The notes beneath the pieces are model-generated. The model was not told where the DNA came from and ran no database searches. It saw nothing but the letters and a program-made list of their open reading frames with translations. The translations under genes were made by a program, and so were the position numbers. A stretch of DNA of 50,222 nucleotides from Verrucomicrobiota bacterium (GTDB lineage: Bacteria > Verrucomicrobiota > Verrucomicrobiia > Limisphaerales > SIBE01): assembly GCA_016209525.1 (NCBI GenBank), contig JACQWK010000631.1, positions 1-50,222 on the forward strand, read 5' to 3'. This document shows, piece by piece, positions 1 to 9,562 of this stretch (position 1 is its first letter; each line of letters opens with the position of its first letter).

Positions 1-61
1 CGGCTCGCCCGCGAGATTCTCAACCTTATCCGAAAATGCGGGCGAGCCGCCCGCGCTCCGA
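1..61. repeat. Palindromic repeat, GAGCC-loop class
   Basis: CGGCTCGCCCGC (1-12) is perfectly inverted at 38-49; GCGGGC-GAGCC-GCCCGC-GCTCCGA; second copy at 38941-39001. Confidence 0.85.
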
Positions 62-160
62 GCCGCGTGTTGGTGGGAAGCTTCCGAGCGGTTCCCACGC
101 GCATGGGAATCAGGAAGCGTCGGCGCCGGCGTCAGGAAGCGGATTTCTATTTCGACCACT

Positions 161-1903
161 ATGTCCGCCTCGTCACCTCGGCGGCTACGAGGTCACGGTT
201 CAGTAGAAAAGCGTGTCAATCGCCGGAGTCTCGCGAGACTCCGTTGGACGTTCACGCTTGGCGGGGCCCTAATGCTTGGTCTTTGGAGTTGTCCAGCCAA
301 AGGCGCCACGCCGGCTCCCAACATCCTCTTCGTATTTGCCGACGATTGGGGCCGATACGCCAGCATCTACGCGAAGGTGGACGGCCCGGGCACTCTCAAT
401 GACGCCATTAAGACGCCGAACTTCGACCGTGTCGCGCGCGAGGGCGTTGTGTTCAGACACGCCTTCATCAATGCGCCGTCGTGCACGCCTTGCCGCAGCG
501 CGTTGCTGTCCGGCCAGTATTTCTGGCGCACCGGGCGCGGCGCCATTCTGCAAGGCGCCGTTTGGGATCCGAGCATTCCGTCCTTTCCGCTGCTGCTGCG
601 CGGCGCGGGCTATCACATCGGCAAGTCCTACAAAGTTTGGAGCCCAGGCACGCCTGCCGACGCGCCGTATGGCACGAACCGGTTTGCCTATGAGAAGGCC
701 GGCCGCCGGTTCAATCAGTTTTCCCAAAACGTGACCGCGATGGCGCGGCAAGGCCGGAGTGTCGAGGAAGCCAAACAGGTTTTGTATGAGGAAGTGATGG
801 CCAACTTTAATGCCTTCCTCGCCGACCGAAAGCCGGGCCAGCCATTCTGCTACTGGTTTGGCCCGACGCACGTGCATCGCAAATGGGTTAAAGGTTCCGG
901 CAAAGCGCTCTGGGGCATCGATCCCGACCGCTTGCGGGGTAAGTTGCCGAAGTTCCTGCCGGACGTGCCCGAAGTGCGCGAGGATCTCGCGGATTATTTT
1001 GGCGAAGCCCAAGCCCTCGATGCCGCCCTCGGTCTGCTCCTGAAGAAATTGGCGGAAATTGGCGAACTCGACCGCACGCTGGTCGTCGTCAGCGGCGATC
1101 ATGGCGCGCCCGGCTTTCCTTATGGCAAGTGCAACTTGTATGACTTCGGGGTGCGCGTTGCTCTGGCCGTGCGCGGTCCCGGCGTCAAGGCCGGCCGCGT
1201 CGTGGACGACTTCGTCAACTTGATGGACCTCGCGCCGACGTTTTTGGAGGCCGGCGGCGTAACACCGCCGGACGTCATGACCGGCCGCAGCTTGATGAAC
1301 CTGTTGAAGTCCGAAAAATCCGGTCTGGTGGACTCGCAACGCACGTTCGTAATTTCAGGCCGCGAGAGGCATGTGGCGGCCGCGCGAGAGGGTTTCGTGC
1401 CTTATCCACAACGCGCGCTCCGCACCAGGGATTATCTCTATATCGTGAACTTCAAACCTGACCGCTGGCCGATGGGTGATCCCTACAACCTTACCTCGGC
1501 GACCGCTCCGACCGTCGAAGCGCTCACCGAGAACACGATGGTCACCTTCATGGACATGGATTCCAGTCCCACAAAAGCCTGGTTGGTCACCCACCGCGAC
1601 GACGCGCAATGGAAGCGGCATTATCAACTCGCATTTGGCAAACGCCCGCGCGAGGAGCTTTACATCTTAGCGGACGATCCGGATGAAGTGAACAACGGCG
1701 CGGCCGATCCGAAATACGCCGAGATTCGCCAGGAGTTAGAGCGCCAGTTGATGGCCGAACTAAGGCGCACAAGCGATCCGCGCGTCACCGGCGACGGTTC
1801 CCACTTCGAAAAGCCGCCGCTCGCAGGCCCGGTCGCGCCCAACAAGCAACCGGCCGCCGGTAAACCGAAGAAGGAAACCGATGAAGTAGCTCGGCCACGG
1901 TGA
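161..1903 (+). CDS. Type I sulfatase (arylsulfatase-like), probably exported
   Basis: N-terminal [13 protein letters not shown] metal-binding motif; [11 protein letters not shown] matches the CxPxR formylglycine motif; [12 protein letters not shown]; hydrophobic leader. The exact start (161 or internal) is uncertain. Confidence 0.93.
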   Translation: MSASSPRRLRGHGSVEKRVNRRSLARLRWTFTLGGALMLGLWSCPAKGATPAPNILFVFADDWGRYASIYAKVDGPGTLNDAIKTPNFDRVAREGVVFRHAFINAPSCTPCRSALLSGQYFWRTGRGAILQGAVWDPSIPSFPLLLRGAGYHIGKSYKVWSPGTPADAPYGTNRFAYEKAGRRFNQFSQNVTAMARQGRSVEEAKQVLYEEVMANFNAFLADRKPGQPFCYWFGPTHVHRKWVKGSGKALWGIDPDRLRGKLPKFLPDVPEVREDLADYFGEAQALDAALGLLLKKLAEIGELDRTLVVVSGDHGAPGFPYGKCNLYDFGVRVALAVRGPGVKAGRVVDDFVNLMDLAPTFLEAGGVTPPDVMTGRSLMNLLKSEKSGLVDSQRTFVISGRERHVAAAREGFVPYPQRALRTRDYLYIVNFKPDRWPMGDPYNLTSATAPTVEALTENTMVTFMDMDSSPTKAWLVTHRDDAQWKRHYQLAFGKRPREELYILADDPDEVNNGAADPKYAEIRQELERQLMAELRRTSDPRVTGDGSHFEKPPLAGPVAPNKQPAAGKPKKETDEVARPR

Positions 1904-1931
1904 AAATTCTCGGAACGTGTTTCCTGAGCAG

Positions 1932-2008
1932 GGCGGGCATCTTGCCTGCCTCCAAGTGTGCTCAGAATTCAGCCAGGGCGTTAAAAAGAGGCAGGCTGGA
2001 AGCCTGCC
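1932..2008. repeat. Two-hairpin palindromic element (ATCTT loop + TGGAA loop)
   Basis: GGCGGGC-ATCTT-GCCTGCC and GGCAGGC-TGGAA-GCCTGCC. Confidence 0.85.
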
Positions 2009-2122
2009 CTACGATGACGAGCCCGCACTTGAAGCGTTTCTAAAATGGCCGCAAGAACAACATGGATGGTATCCTCCAAAAGTATTTATCTTTGTCCCTA
2101 GCCGTGCTATGAGGGCAGATGA

Positions 2123-2404
2123 ATGGATGCGCATTTTCCATGGCTCTGGGATACCGAAATGGATAATGCGACTTTTGAGGCGATCCTTGGTGGGCGTGTG
2201 GCGGAGCCGCCTCACGACGTTCGGTGGGCCTTGCTGCGTTTGATCGAATACGGGCCCTACACGGACATCCGTCGTCTTCTGCCTCGCGAACGTTTCATCC
2301 TGGAGTGGCCAGAAGTGGCGCCGCGTGTCCGCTCGCGCACTCGCCGCGAAGGCATGGAATTTCTTTACCAGTGGTACCGCCGGCAAAAGGCACACCATGG
2401 TTAG
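2123..2404 (+). CDS. Small hypothetical protein resembling antitoxin-side (DUF6922-like) proteins of AbiEii-type modules
   Basis: 93-aa ORF with a FPWLWDTEMDN...RWALLRLIEYGPYTDIRRLL pattern; stop overlaps the next ATG at 2397. Family assignment is from memory of the motif. Confidence 0.5.
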   Translation: MDAHFPWLWDTEMDNATFEAILGGRVAEPPHDVRWALLRLIEYGPYTDIRRLLPRERFILEWPEVAPRVRSRTRREGMEFLYQWYRRQKAHHG

Positions 2405-2467
2405 AGATTGGCAACTCCTCTACGCGGTGCAGGACTGGGTGCTGGCACAACTCAAAACCGTTCGAAC

Positions 2468-3637
2468 ATGGACTTGAAAATCCATTCACCTCCTCCCCAG
2501 CGGAAGGACTACCGCATCGGGATTATCGGAAGCGGGTTCATCGTGAACGATTGTCACCTCGTTGCCTATCGCAAGGCGGGCTTTAACCCGGTCGCAATCG
2601 CCTCGCGCACCCGCGATCGCGCCGAACAGGTCGCGCAGCGTCACGGCATCTCCAAGGTGTTCGATTCGCCCGAACAGTTGCTGGACGATCCCAACATCGA
2701 AGTGCTCGACATCGCCGTGCCGCCGACGCACCAGCTCGCGCTCATCAAAGCCGCGTGCGAGCGGCGAACCATCAAAGGCATCCTGGCTCAAAAGCCGCTG
2801 GGCATGAATTACAGTGAAGCTCTCCAAGCGGTGGGGGCTTGCGAGAAGGCCGGCATCGTCTTGGCCGTGAATCAGAACATGCGTTATGACCAGTCGGTCC
2901 GCGCGGGCAAAACCTTGCTCGAGAACGGTGTCCTCGGCCAACCCGTGTTCGCGACCATCGACATGCGCGGCATCCCGCATTGGATGGATTGGCACAAAGA
3001 CCTCGGTTGGCTGACCCTCCGCATCATGTCCATCCATCACCTCGACGCTTTTCGTTTTTGGTTTGGCGACCCTGAAGGGATTTATTGCAGCGTCCGCACC
3101 GATCCGCGCACCAAGTTTCCCCACACCGACGGCATTTGCTCCTATATCCTCGAATACTCCAACGGGCTCCGCTGCGTCGGCATCGACGACACATGGACCG
3201 GCCCCGCAAAAGAAGGATGCCCGGCCGACATCCGCATCCAGTGGCGCATCGAAGGCACACTCGGCCTGGCCATCGGGGACGTCGGCTGGTGCAAATATCC
3301 TTACACTTCTCCCTCGACCCTCCGATACGCCGCCAAAGGGGACAAAGAATTTCATCAACCGACCTGGACCGAAAGCTGGTTTCCAGACGCTTTCATTGGC
3401 ACCATGGCTCAACTGCTCATCGCTCTGGAAACAGGCCAAGAGCCGGCCATCAGCGGACGCGACAACCTGAAGACCATGGCGCTGGTCGAGGCGGCATACG
3501 TGAGCGCACGCGAAAAATGCAAAGTGTCGATCGAGGACATCCTGCGGATGCATCGGCAGGCCGCGACCGCACCAGGATCGAGAACCTTTCCCGCCGACAG
3601 GGTTTCGGCATTTCGACGATTCCTTCGCCGCATATGA
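2468..3637 (+). CDS. Gfo/Idh/MocA family oxidoreductase
   Basis: YRIGIIGSGFIVNDCHL Rossmann motif, LAQKPLGMNYSEA (EKPL-like) motif; internal ATG at 2468 preferred over the ORF-track start. Confidence 0.92.
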   Translation: MDLKIHSPPPQRKDYRIGIIGSGFIVNDCHLVAYRKAGFNPVAIASRTRDRAEQVAQRHGISKVFDSPEQLLDDPNIEVLDIAVPPTHQLALIKAACERRTIKGILAQKPLGMNYSEALQAVGACEKAGIVLAVNQNMRYDQSVRAGKTLLENGVLGQPVFATIDMRGIPHWMDWHKDLGWLTLRIMSIHHLDAFRFWFGDPEGIYCSVRTDPRTKFPHTDGICSYILEYSNGLRCVGIDDTWTGPAKEGCPADIRIQWRIEGTLGLAIGDVGWCKYPYTSPSTLRYAAKGDKEFHQPTWTESWFPDAFIGTMAQLLIALETGQEPAISGRDNLKTMALVEAAYVSAREKCKVSIEDILRMHRQAATAPGSRTFPADRVSAFRRFLRRI

Positions 3638-5085
3638 AACCTTCATCACTCCTTCGACTCGTTTGGTGCATTGTTCTTTCCTTCGCGTTTTCGCTCGCGG
3701 CCACACTCGCATCAGGAGCCCAGCCGCCGCGCGTCTTCAAAGCGGGCGCGGCCACGAGCAACATCACGCCGTTTCTCGGCTCGGGCATCGTGGGCGGCTG
3801 GACCACCCCGGCGGCGACGCAGATTCACGACGAGTTGCACGCGCGCTGTCTCGTGCTCGATGATGGCACGACCCGGCTGGCCTTCGCGGTATGCGATAAC
3901 GTTTCAATCAGCCGCGAAGTGTTCGACGAAGCCAAACGCCTGATCCACGCCACGACCGGCCTGCCGACGGAGCAGATGCTGGTGTCCGCCACGCACACGC
4001 ACTCCGGACCGAGCGCGCGAGGCGAAAGCGGATTCAATTACGGGAAGCCTCTGGACGATTACCAGGTGTTCCTGGCGCGGCGCATTGCCGATGGCGTTCA
4101 ACGCGCCATCCATAACTTGGCGCCGGCGCGCATCGGCTGGGGCGCGGGGCGCTTGCCGCAGCACCTGTTCAATCGCCGCTGGCACATGAAGCCCGGCACG
4201 CCGATGCCCAATCCTTTCGGCGGGCAGGACCAAGTGGTGATGAACCCCGGCGTGGGAAATCCGAATCTTCTCAAACCCGCCGGGCCGACCGATCCTGAAG
4301 TTTCCTTCCTCTCGCTGCAAACGCTCGACGGACGCCCACTCGCACTCTTGGCCAACTATTCGTTGCACTACGTCGGGGGTGTGGGCGCAGGGCACATTTC
4401 GGCGGATTACTTTGCGGTGTTTTGCGATCGCATTCAGCAGTTGCTGGGTGCGGATCGGCAAGACCCGCCGTTTGTCGGGATCATGTCCAACGGCACGTGC
4501 GGTGATGTGAACAACATCAATTTCCTTGGCCCTAGAGAAACCCGAGCGCCTTACGAGAAAATGCGCCTCGTCGCGAACGACGTTGCGCAGGAGGTGTTCC
4601 GCGTCTATCAGGCCGTGCGGCACCTCGACTGGGTGGAGTTGAAGGCCGCGCAAGCGGAGTTGCCGCTCAAGGTGCGGCGGCCGACGCCGGAATTGGTCGA
4701 GCGCGCCCAGCAGATTCTCGCCCGGCCGGACACGGTTTCACCGGCGCATCGGCATGAGAAAGCTTACGCGGAGCGGACGGTGCAAATGCTCGGCTGGCCG
4801 GAACAAATCAACGTCCTGCTACAGGCCTTTCGCATCGGCGACCTTGGCATCGCGGCGATTCCCTTCGAGACGTTTGCGGAGACGGGTCTGGAAATCAAAG
4901 CCAAGAGTCCGCTGAAGCCGGCGTTCACCATCGAATTGGCCAACGGCGGCTACGGTTATTTGCCGACACCCGAACAGCACGAACTCGGCGGATATGAAAC
5001 CTGGCTCGGCACCAACCGGGTCGAAAAGGAGGCCTCTCGGAAAATCGTGGCGAAGCTCCTGGAATTGCTGGCAGCCTCGAAATAG
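3634..5085 (+). CDS. Neutral/alkaline non-lysosomal ceramidase-like protein, secreted
   Basis: Signal peptide MKPSSLLRLVWCIVLSFAFSLAATLASG; FKAGAATSNITP and VSATHTHSGP motifs; ATGA overlap with the upstream stop. Confidence 0.87.
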   Translation: MKPSSLLRLVWCIVLSFAFSLAATLASGAQPPRVFKAGAATSNITPFLGSGIVGGWTTPAATQIHDELHARCLVLDDGTTRLAFAVCDNVSISREVFDEAKRLIHATTGLPTEQMLVSATHTHSGPSARGESGFNYGKPLDDYQVFLARRIADGVQRAIHNLAPARIGWGAGRLPQHLFNRRWHMKPGTPMPNPFGGQDQVVMNPGVGNPNLLKPAGPTDPEVSFLSLQTLDGRPLALLANYSLHYVGGVGAGHISADYFAVFCDRIQQLLGADRQDPPFVGIMSNGTCGDVNNINFLGPRETRAPYEKMRLVANDVAQEVFRVYQAVRHLDWVELKAAQAELPLKVRRPTPELVERAQQILARPDTVSPAHRHEKAYAERTVQMLGWPEQINVLLQAFRIGDLGIAAIPFETFAETGLEIKAKSPLKPAFTIELANGGYGYLPTPEQHELGGYETWLGTNRVEKEASRKIVAKLLELLAASK

Positions 5086-5119
5086 CGCAGCAAGCAAAAT
5101 GCGGCTCGTCAACGTAGAA

Positions 5120-5184
5120 CAGGCTTCCAGCCTGCCCCTTCGCGAGATTCCGTCACAAGCCCGTAGGCAGGCAAGATGCCTGCC
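5120..5184. repeat. Same two-hairpin element in reverse orientation
   Basis: CAGGC-TTCCA-GCCTG then GGCAGGC-AAGAT-GCCTGCC. Confidence 0.85.
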
Positions 5185-7347
5185 CTACTGTTTCAGCCGA
5201 TAAAACTTGGCGCCGCCGGAAATGTTCGCGCTGAACGGACTCTTGGCGTTCGCAACATCCGTCCATGGACCCGTCACCGCGTCTGCCGATTGCAGCGTCG
5301 CTGTGCCTGACCATTCGATGCTCAGACTTCCTGCGGTCCGGCTCACGGAAGTAATCTTCGGTGCGGTCGGTGCCGGAGTCTGGCCGCCCGGAATGGTGGC
5401 GATGAGTTCAGCGCCAAAGACCATATCCGAGCTGCTGCCGCCGGATTGATGGACCTCAGCCGCCAATACGTTGTCGCCCGGGACGAGATTGGTCAGCGGG
5501 ATCTCATAAGGACCTTCATAGGCGTTCTCGTGGCCGCCGGCGTCGGTCAGAAAATCGACGTCCACGCCGCTGGCAATGCCGAAACGGTGGATCTCAACTC
5601 CGTTCAAGTAGATGACGACACCATCATCCACGACGTGCCGGAGCTTCAATTTCGCCCCCGCGGTCGTGGATGCCGGAAAGTTGAAATGCGTACGGAAGTA
5701 GAATGTCCGAACGTACTCTCCGGCGTCATTGAAACGGCTAATGGCGGTTCGGATCGGCTCGACCGTCGTCGTTCCTTCATCGGCGATCAGCGCCTTGCCT
5801 TGCGGCCATTTGGTATCATCGAAGTTCTTCTCCCTCCAAGCTGTGCCAAGGTCCTGACCCGATCGGTCGTAGCGCCACACCGATTTGTCGTCGATAGCGA
5901 CGAGCGGCACGGTCGTGAGCACAACCGGCACGGTGGCGACCAACTCGGCGCCGAAAACCATGTCTGAGCTGCTGCCGCCGGACTGGTGAACTTCGGCCGT
6001 CAAGAGGTTCTCGCCCTGCACCAGCAAGTTCGCCGGGATGTCGAAGGGACCTTCGTAGGCGTTTTCGTGGCCGCCGGCGTCCGTCAGGAAATCAACATCC
6101 ACTCCGGTCGCAATTCCAAAACGATGGATTTCGGTCCCGTTCAGATAAAACACCGCACCGTCATCAACCACGTGCCGCAATTGTAGCTTGATGCCTGGGT
6201 TGACCGCTGACGAGAAATTGAAGCGAGTACGGAAGTAAAATGTTCGGACGTATTCACCCGCGTCGTTGAACCGGCTGATCGCAGATCGGATTGGCTCAAC
6301 CGTCGTGGTGCCTTCATCCGCGATGAGTGCCTTGCCTTGCGGCCATTTGCTATCGTCGAAGTTCTTCTCCCTCCAGGTTGTGCCGAGATCTTGGCCGGAC
6401 CGGTCGTAGCGCCAAGTCGTTTTGTCGTCGATGGCCACGAGCGTGACCTTTTCGCGCTGTCCGCCGATAGCGAAGCTGACGGGGGCGGTTTCCGCGAAGA
6501 TACGCGCGCTGTCGGTGGCTCTGGCGCTGATCGCGTGCACGTCTTCCGACAAGTTGGAGAGCGTGAGCGCAAAGGGGCTGGTGGTGGCTTCGCCGAGCTT
6601 TTTGCCCGCCTCAAAGAACTCCACCTTCGTAATGGTTTTTCCGGAAGCTGGAGTCGCTGTGGCCGTGATCTTTACGGCTGTTCCAGGATCGAAGGAAGCG
6701 CCGCTGGCCGGGCTGGAAATGGCGACCGTCGGCGGCGTGAAGACGCCGGGCGTTCCCGACGCTTCGAGAACGCTGCCCGGGATATAGGGCAGCGTTCGTG
6801 CCGGTGTGGCATCGCCCACTTTGCGCCACGCCACGTCGCAGTAATCTCCGCCGCCGCCTTCTTTCCAAAGCGCTTGAATGAAATAGCGTTTTCCAGCGAC
6901 GAGAGAAATCGGCGTGGACGTCTCGGGGGCTCCGGGCTCTTCAAACGGGCCGCAGCAGCCCGTTTCTTCGGCGATCAATTCCGCCTTGGCCGGGTCGTCA
7001 TCCGGGCTGTGGTAAAGTTGTCCTCCGTCATCGCTGCGAATGAAGAACTCATACTGCCCGGTTTCAGCAGGCACCAACCATCCAGACATCCGTCCCCCGT
7101 AATTCTCGACCGAACTGTCCGGAAAGACCAACCGGCTGGTGAACTGGCTCACATAGCCGACGACGTCTGGGCTGTCGGGATATTTGGGATCATCCAGGAG
7201 AGACTGCACGGCGTTGCCGCCGATTTCCGTGTAGGCTTCGAATTTGAGTCCGCCACGGACGGGGACAGGTGACTGGGCTTGGGCCGAAGCGCTGCTGAGG
7301 CAGGCGAGAAGTAAAACCGAAGTGAGAGCTCTGAGAACGGCTTTGAA
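5185..7347 (-). CDS. Secreted PA14-like/Ig-like multidomain protein with tandemly duplicated domain
   Basis: Signal peptide MFKAVLRALTSVLLLACLSSASAQA; GQYEFFIRSDDGGQLYHSPDD PA14-like segment; two near-identical ~170-aa blocks starting VAIDDK..WRYDRSGQDLG; C-terminal LQSADAVTGPWTDV motif. Confidence 0.85.
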   Translation of the reverse strand, partial: FKAVLRALTSVLLLACLSSASAQAQSPVPVRGGLKFEAYTEIGGNAVQSLLDDPKYPDSPDVVGYVSQFTSRLVFPDSSVENYGGRMSGWLVPAETGQYEFFIRSDDGGQLYHSPDDDPAKAELIAEETGCCGPFEEPGAPETSTPISLVAGKRYFIQALWKEGGGGDYCDVAWRKVGDATPARTLPYIPGSVLEASGTPGVFTPPTVAISSPASGASFDPGTAVKITATATPASGKTITKVEFFEAGKKLGEATTSPFALTLSNLSEDVHAISARATDSARIFAETAPVSFAIGGQREKVTLVAIDDKTTWRYDRSGQDLGTTWREKNFDDSKWPQGKALIADEGTTTVEPIRSAISRFNDAGEYVRTFYFRTRFNFSSAVNPGIKLQLRHVVDDGAVFYLNGTEIHRFGIATGVDVDFLTDAGGHENAYEGPFDIPANLLVQGENLLTAEVHQSGGSSSDMVFGAELVATVPVVLTTVPLVAIDDKSVWRYDRSGQDLGTAWREKNFDDTKWPQGKALIADEGTTTVEPIRTAISRFNDAGEYVRTFYFRTHFNFPASTTAGAKLKLRHVVDDGVVIYLNGVEIHRFGIASGVDVDFLTDAGGHENAYEGPYEIPLTNLVPGDNVLAAEVHQSGGSSSDMVFGAELIATIPGGQTPAPTAPKITSVSRTAGSLSIEWSGTATLQSADAVTGPWTDVANAKSPFSANISGGAKFYRLKQ

Positions 7348-7532
7348 CATAATCGTCTTTGATATATTGTCGCAGTTAGGATTGCTTGCTGTGGTTGCCA
7401 CAGACGCCACCGAGCTTCATCTGGTTACAGCCGGCAGGGACGCGGCAGAACGTGCTTCAAAAGTAAGGCAGGCATCTTGCCTGCCTTCCGCTTCGCTTCG
7501 AAATCGGCCCAAGCGGCCAGGCCGGAGGCGCG

Positions 7533-7651
7533 TAGCGTAGCGCAGATTTTCAATCTGCGGCGGTTCGGCAAATTCCGGGACGTTGTGGCTTGTCCGCCGT
7601 CCGCGGAACGCAATTCCGCGAAACAGCAGATTGAAAATCTGCGCTACGCTA
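7533..7651. repeat. MITE-like element with perfect 26-bp terminal inverted repeats
   Basis: TAGCGTAGCGCAGATTTTCAATCTGC at 7533-7558, exact reverse complement at 7626-7651. Confidence 0.88.
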
Positions 7652-7901
7652 ACACATACCCGGCGGCTCGCCGGTCGCAAAAGGTGCATAGGTGAGTCAC
7701 GGAATGCTTACTTGTTCCGACACACGAGTGGGGTCGGCGAGGGCGCCGACCACGGCACGCGAGGCGCGTGCGCTCCCCAGAGCAACCGTATGGATACGGC
7801 TAACGCAGGCGAGGAAGCCCGTCGCCGCCGGCCACTTGCTGAGGCGCCGCCAGCGGGAATCTCTTTACACGTCCCCGGACATCCGACAGCCTCCGGATGA
7901 A

Positions 7902-9308
7902 ATGAAGACAGGCACCCCAGTATCTCGAAGTGGACGGTTTAGCGCCGGCCCAGGCGATGATGTCGCCAGATTTACCGAGTCGGTTTCCTTCGATTGGCGG
8001 CTTTGGCGCTATGACATTCTGGGATCGATGGCCCACGCGACCATGCTCCAGAAAGTCGGCCTGCTGACCAAAAGCGAGCGCAACGCCATCGTGAAAGGCC
8101 TCGAAGCCATCGGCAAAGAGATTGCGGCAGGCAAGTTCCGCTGGCGCACCGAACTGGAAGACGTCCATATGAATATCGAAGCCGCCCTGACGCGGCGGGT
8201 TCCGGCTGGAGCGAAGTTGCACACGGGCCGCTCAAGGAATGATCAAGTCGCTCTCGACATGCGCCTTTGGCTCCGGGATGAATTAGCCGGGTTGGCCAAA
8301 GAACTCCGAGCCTTGCAGAAAGCGCTCGTCGATTTGGGCCAGAAAAACTCCAAGGTGATTATGCCCGGCTACACTCACTTGCAGCGGGCTCAACCGGTTT
8401 ATCTCGCGCACCATTTGCTGGCCTACGTGGAGATGTTCGAGCGCGACTACCAACGGCTTTCCGAATGCTTCCAGCGCGTGAACGTTTGCCCCTTGGGTAG
8501 CGGCGCAATCGCCGGCTCCACCTTGCCCTTGGATCGGGCGCTCGTCGCCAAACTGCTGGGCTTCGTCGATGCAAAAGGCCGGCCCAGGCTGACGCAGAAC
8601 TCGATGGACGCCGTGAGCGATCGGGATTTCGCCGTGGAATTTTGCGCGGTGGCGGCGCTCATCGCGATGCATCTCTCGCGGCTGGCGGAAGATTTGATCC
8701 TGTGGTCCACGGCTGAATTTGGGTTCATCAAGATTTCCGATGCCTACACCACGGGTTCGTCCCTCATGCCGCAAAAGAAGAATCCCGATGTCGCCGAACT
8801 CGCGCGCGGCAAGACCGGCCGCGTCTTCGGAAATTTGATGGCCTTGCTGACGCTTCTGAAGGGACTGCCGATGACGTACAACCGGGACTTGCAGGAAGAC
8901 AAAGAGCGGCTGTTCGACACAGCGGACACGGTGCGTTCCACGGTTCGCCTGATGGCCGCCATGCTTCCAAACATGACGATCAACGCCAAAGCCTGCTCGA
9001 GAGCGGCGGCCGATCCGGCGTTGCTCGCGACGGATTTAGTGGACGACCTGGTCCAGAAAGGCCGGCCTTTTCGCCAGGCGCACCACGTGGTGGGGAAACT
9101 TGTCGCGCTGGCCGAACGGCTGGCCAAGCCCTTGAATCAGCTCTCCGCCGATGAATTACGATCCGCGGATTCAGAACTGGGCGCAGAGGTTTTGGCGGTG
9201 TTTGACGTGCAGCGCGCGCTGGCGAGGCGAAAACTTGCTGGCTCCCCTGCACCAAAAGAAGTGACCGGGCAGTTGGAAAAATGGGGAAAAGCGCTCGGCG
9301 ACCGCTAA
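7902..9308 (+). CDS. argH: Argininosuccinate lyase
   Basis: GSSLMPQKKNPD signature, HTGRSRNDQVALDMRLWLRD, GYTHLQRAQPV; ATG at 7902. Confidence 0.97.
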   Translation: MKTGTPVSRSGRFSAGPGDDVARFTESVSFDWRLWRYDILGSMAHATMLQKVGLLTKSERNAIVKGLEAIGKEIAAGKFRWRTELEDVHMNIEAALTRRVPAGAKLHTGRSRNDQVALDMRLWLRDELAGLAKELRALQKALVDLGQKNSKVIMPGYTHLQRAQPVYLAHHLLAYVEMFERDYQRLSECFQRVNVCPLGSGAIAGSTLPLDRALVAKLLGFVDAKGRPRLTQNSMDAVSDRDFAVEFCAVAALIAMHLSRLAEDLILWSTAEFGFIKISDAYTTGSSLMPQKKNPDVAELARGKTGRVFGNLMALLTLLKGLPMTYNRDLQEDKERLFDTADTVRSTVRLMAAMLPNMTINAKACSRAAADPALLATDLVDDLVQKGRPFRQAHHVVGKLVALAERLAKPLNQLSADELRSADSELGAEVLAVFDVQRALARRKLAGSPAPKEVTGQLEKWGKALGDR

Positions 9309-9562
9309 TCGTGGCAGAGACGGATTCCACACCTTCCCTGACCCTGAATTTGCGCGGCCTGCAATGAAGTTTAGTCTCATCTCCCTCACCTCGGCCCTCT
9401 CCCGGTGGGAAAGGGACAGGTTGTAGCGCGGACACCTTCATCTCCCCTTTTAGAAGAACTTCGTCCACGCGGAGGCGGGCATTCGAGCGCCAAACCGCCA
9501 AGCTGGGAATGCGAATTTGCATTCGCCATCGCATTGTGGCGGAACTTTGCTACACTCGCCGC

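Noticed and set aside
269-1339. 356-aa minus-strand ORF antisense to the sulfatase
   Set aside because: High-GC antisense open frame; the + strand protein has clear sulfatase motifs and the antisense product has no recognisable family features.
3085-3633. N-terminal extension of ORF 3085..5085
   Set aside because: Out-of-frame overlap with the oxidoreductase; a signal peptide starts at 3634.
2486-3712. 408-aa minus-strand ORF opposite the oxidoreductase
   Set aside because: Overlaps a well-supported Gfo/Idh/MocA gene completely; His/Arg/Asp-rich shadow translation.
7417-7695. Small ORFs with AQIFNL peptides (e.g. 7417..7689, 7477..7695)
   Set aside because: They are translations of the 7533-7651 inverted-repeat element, not credible genes.
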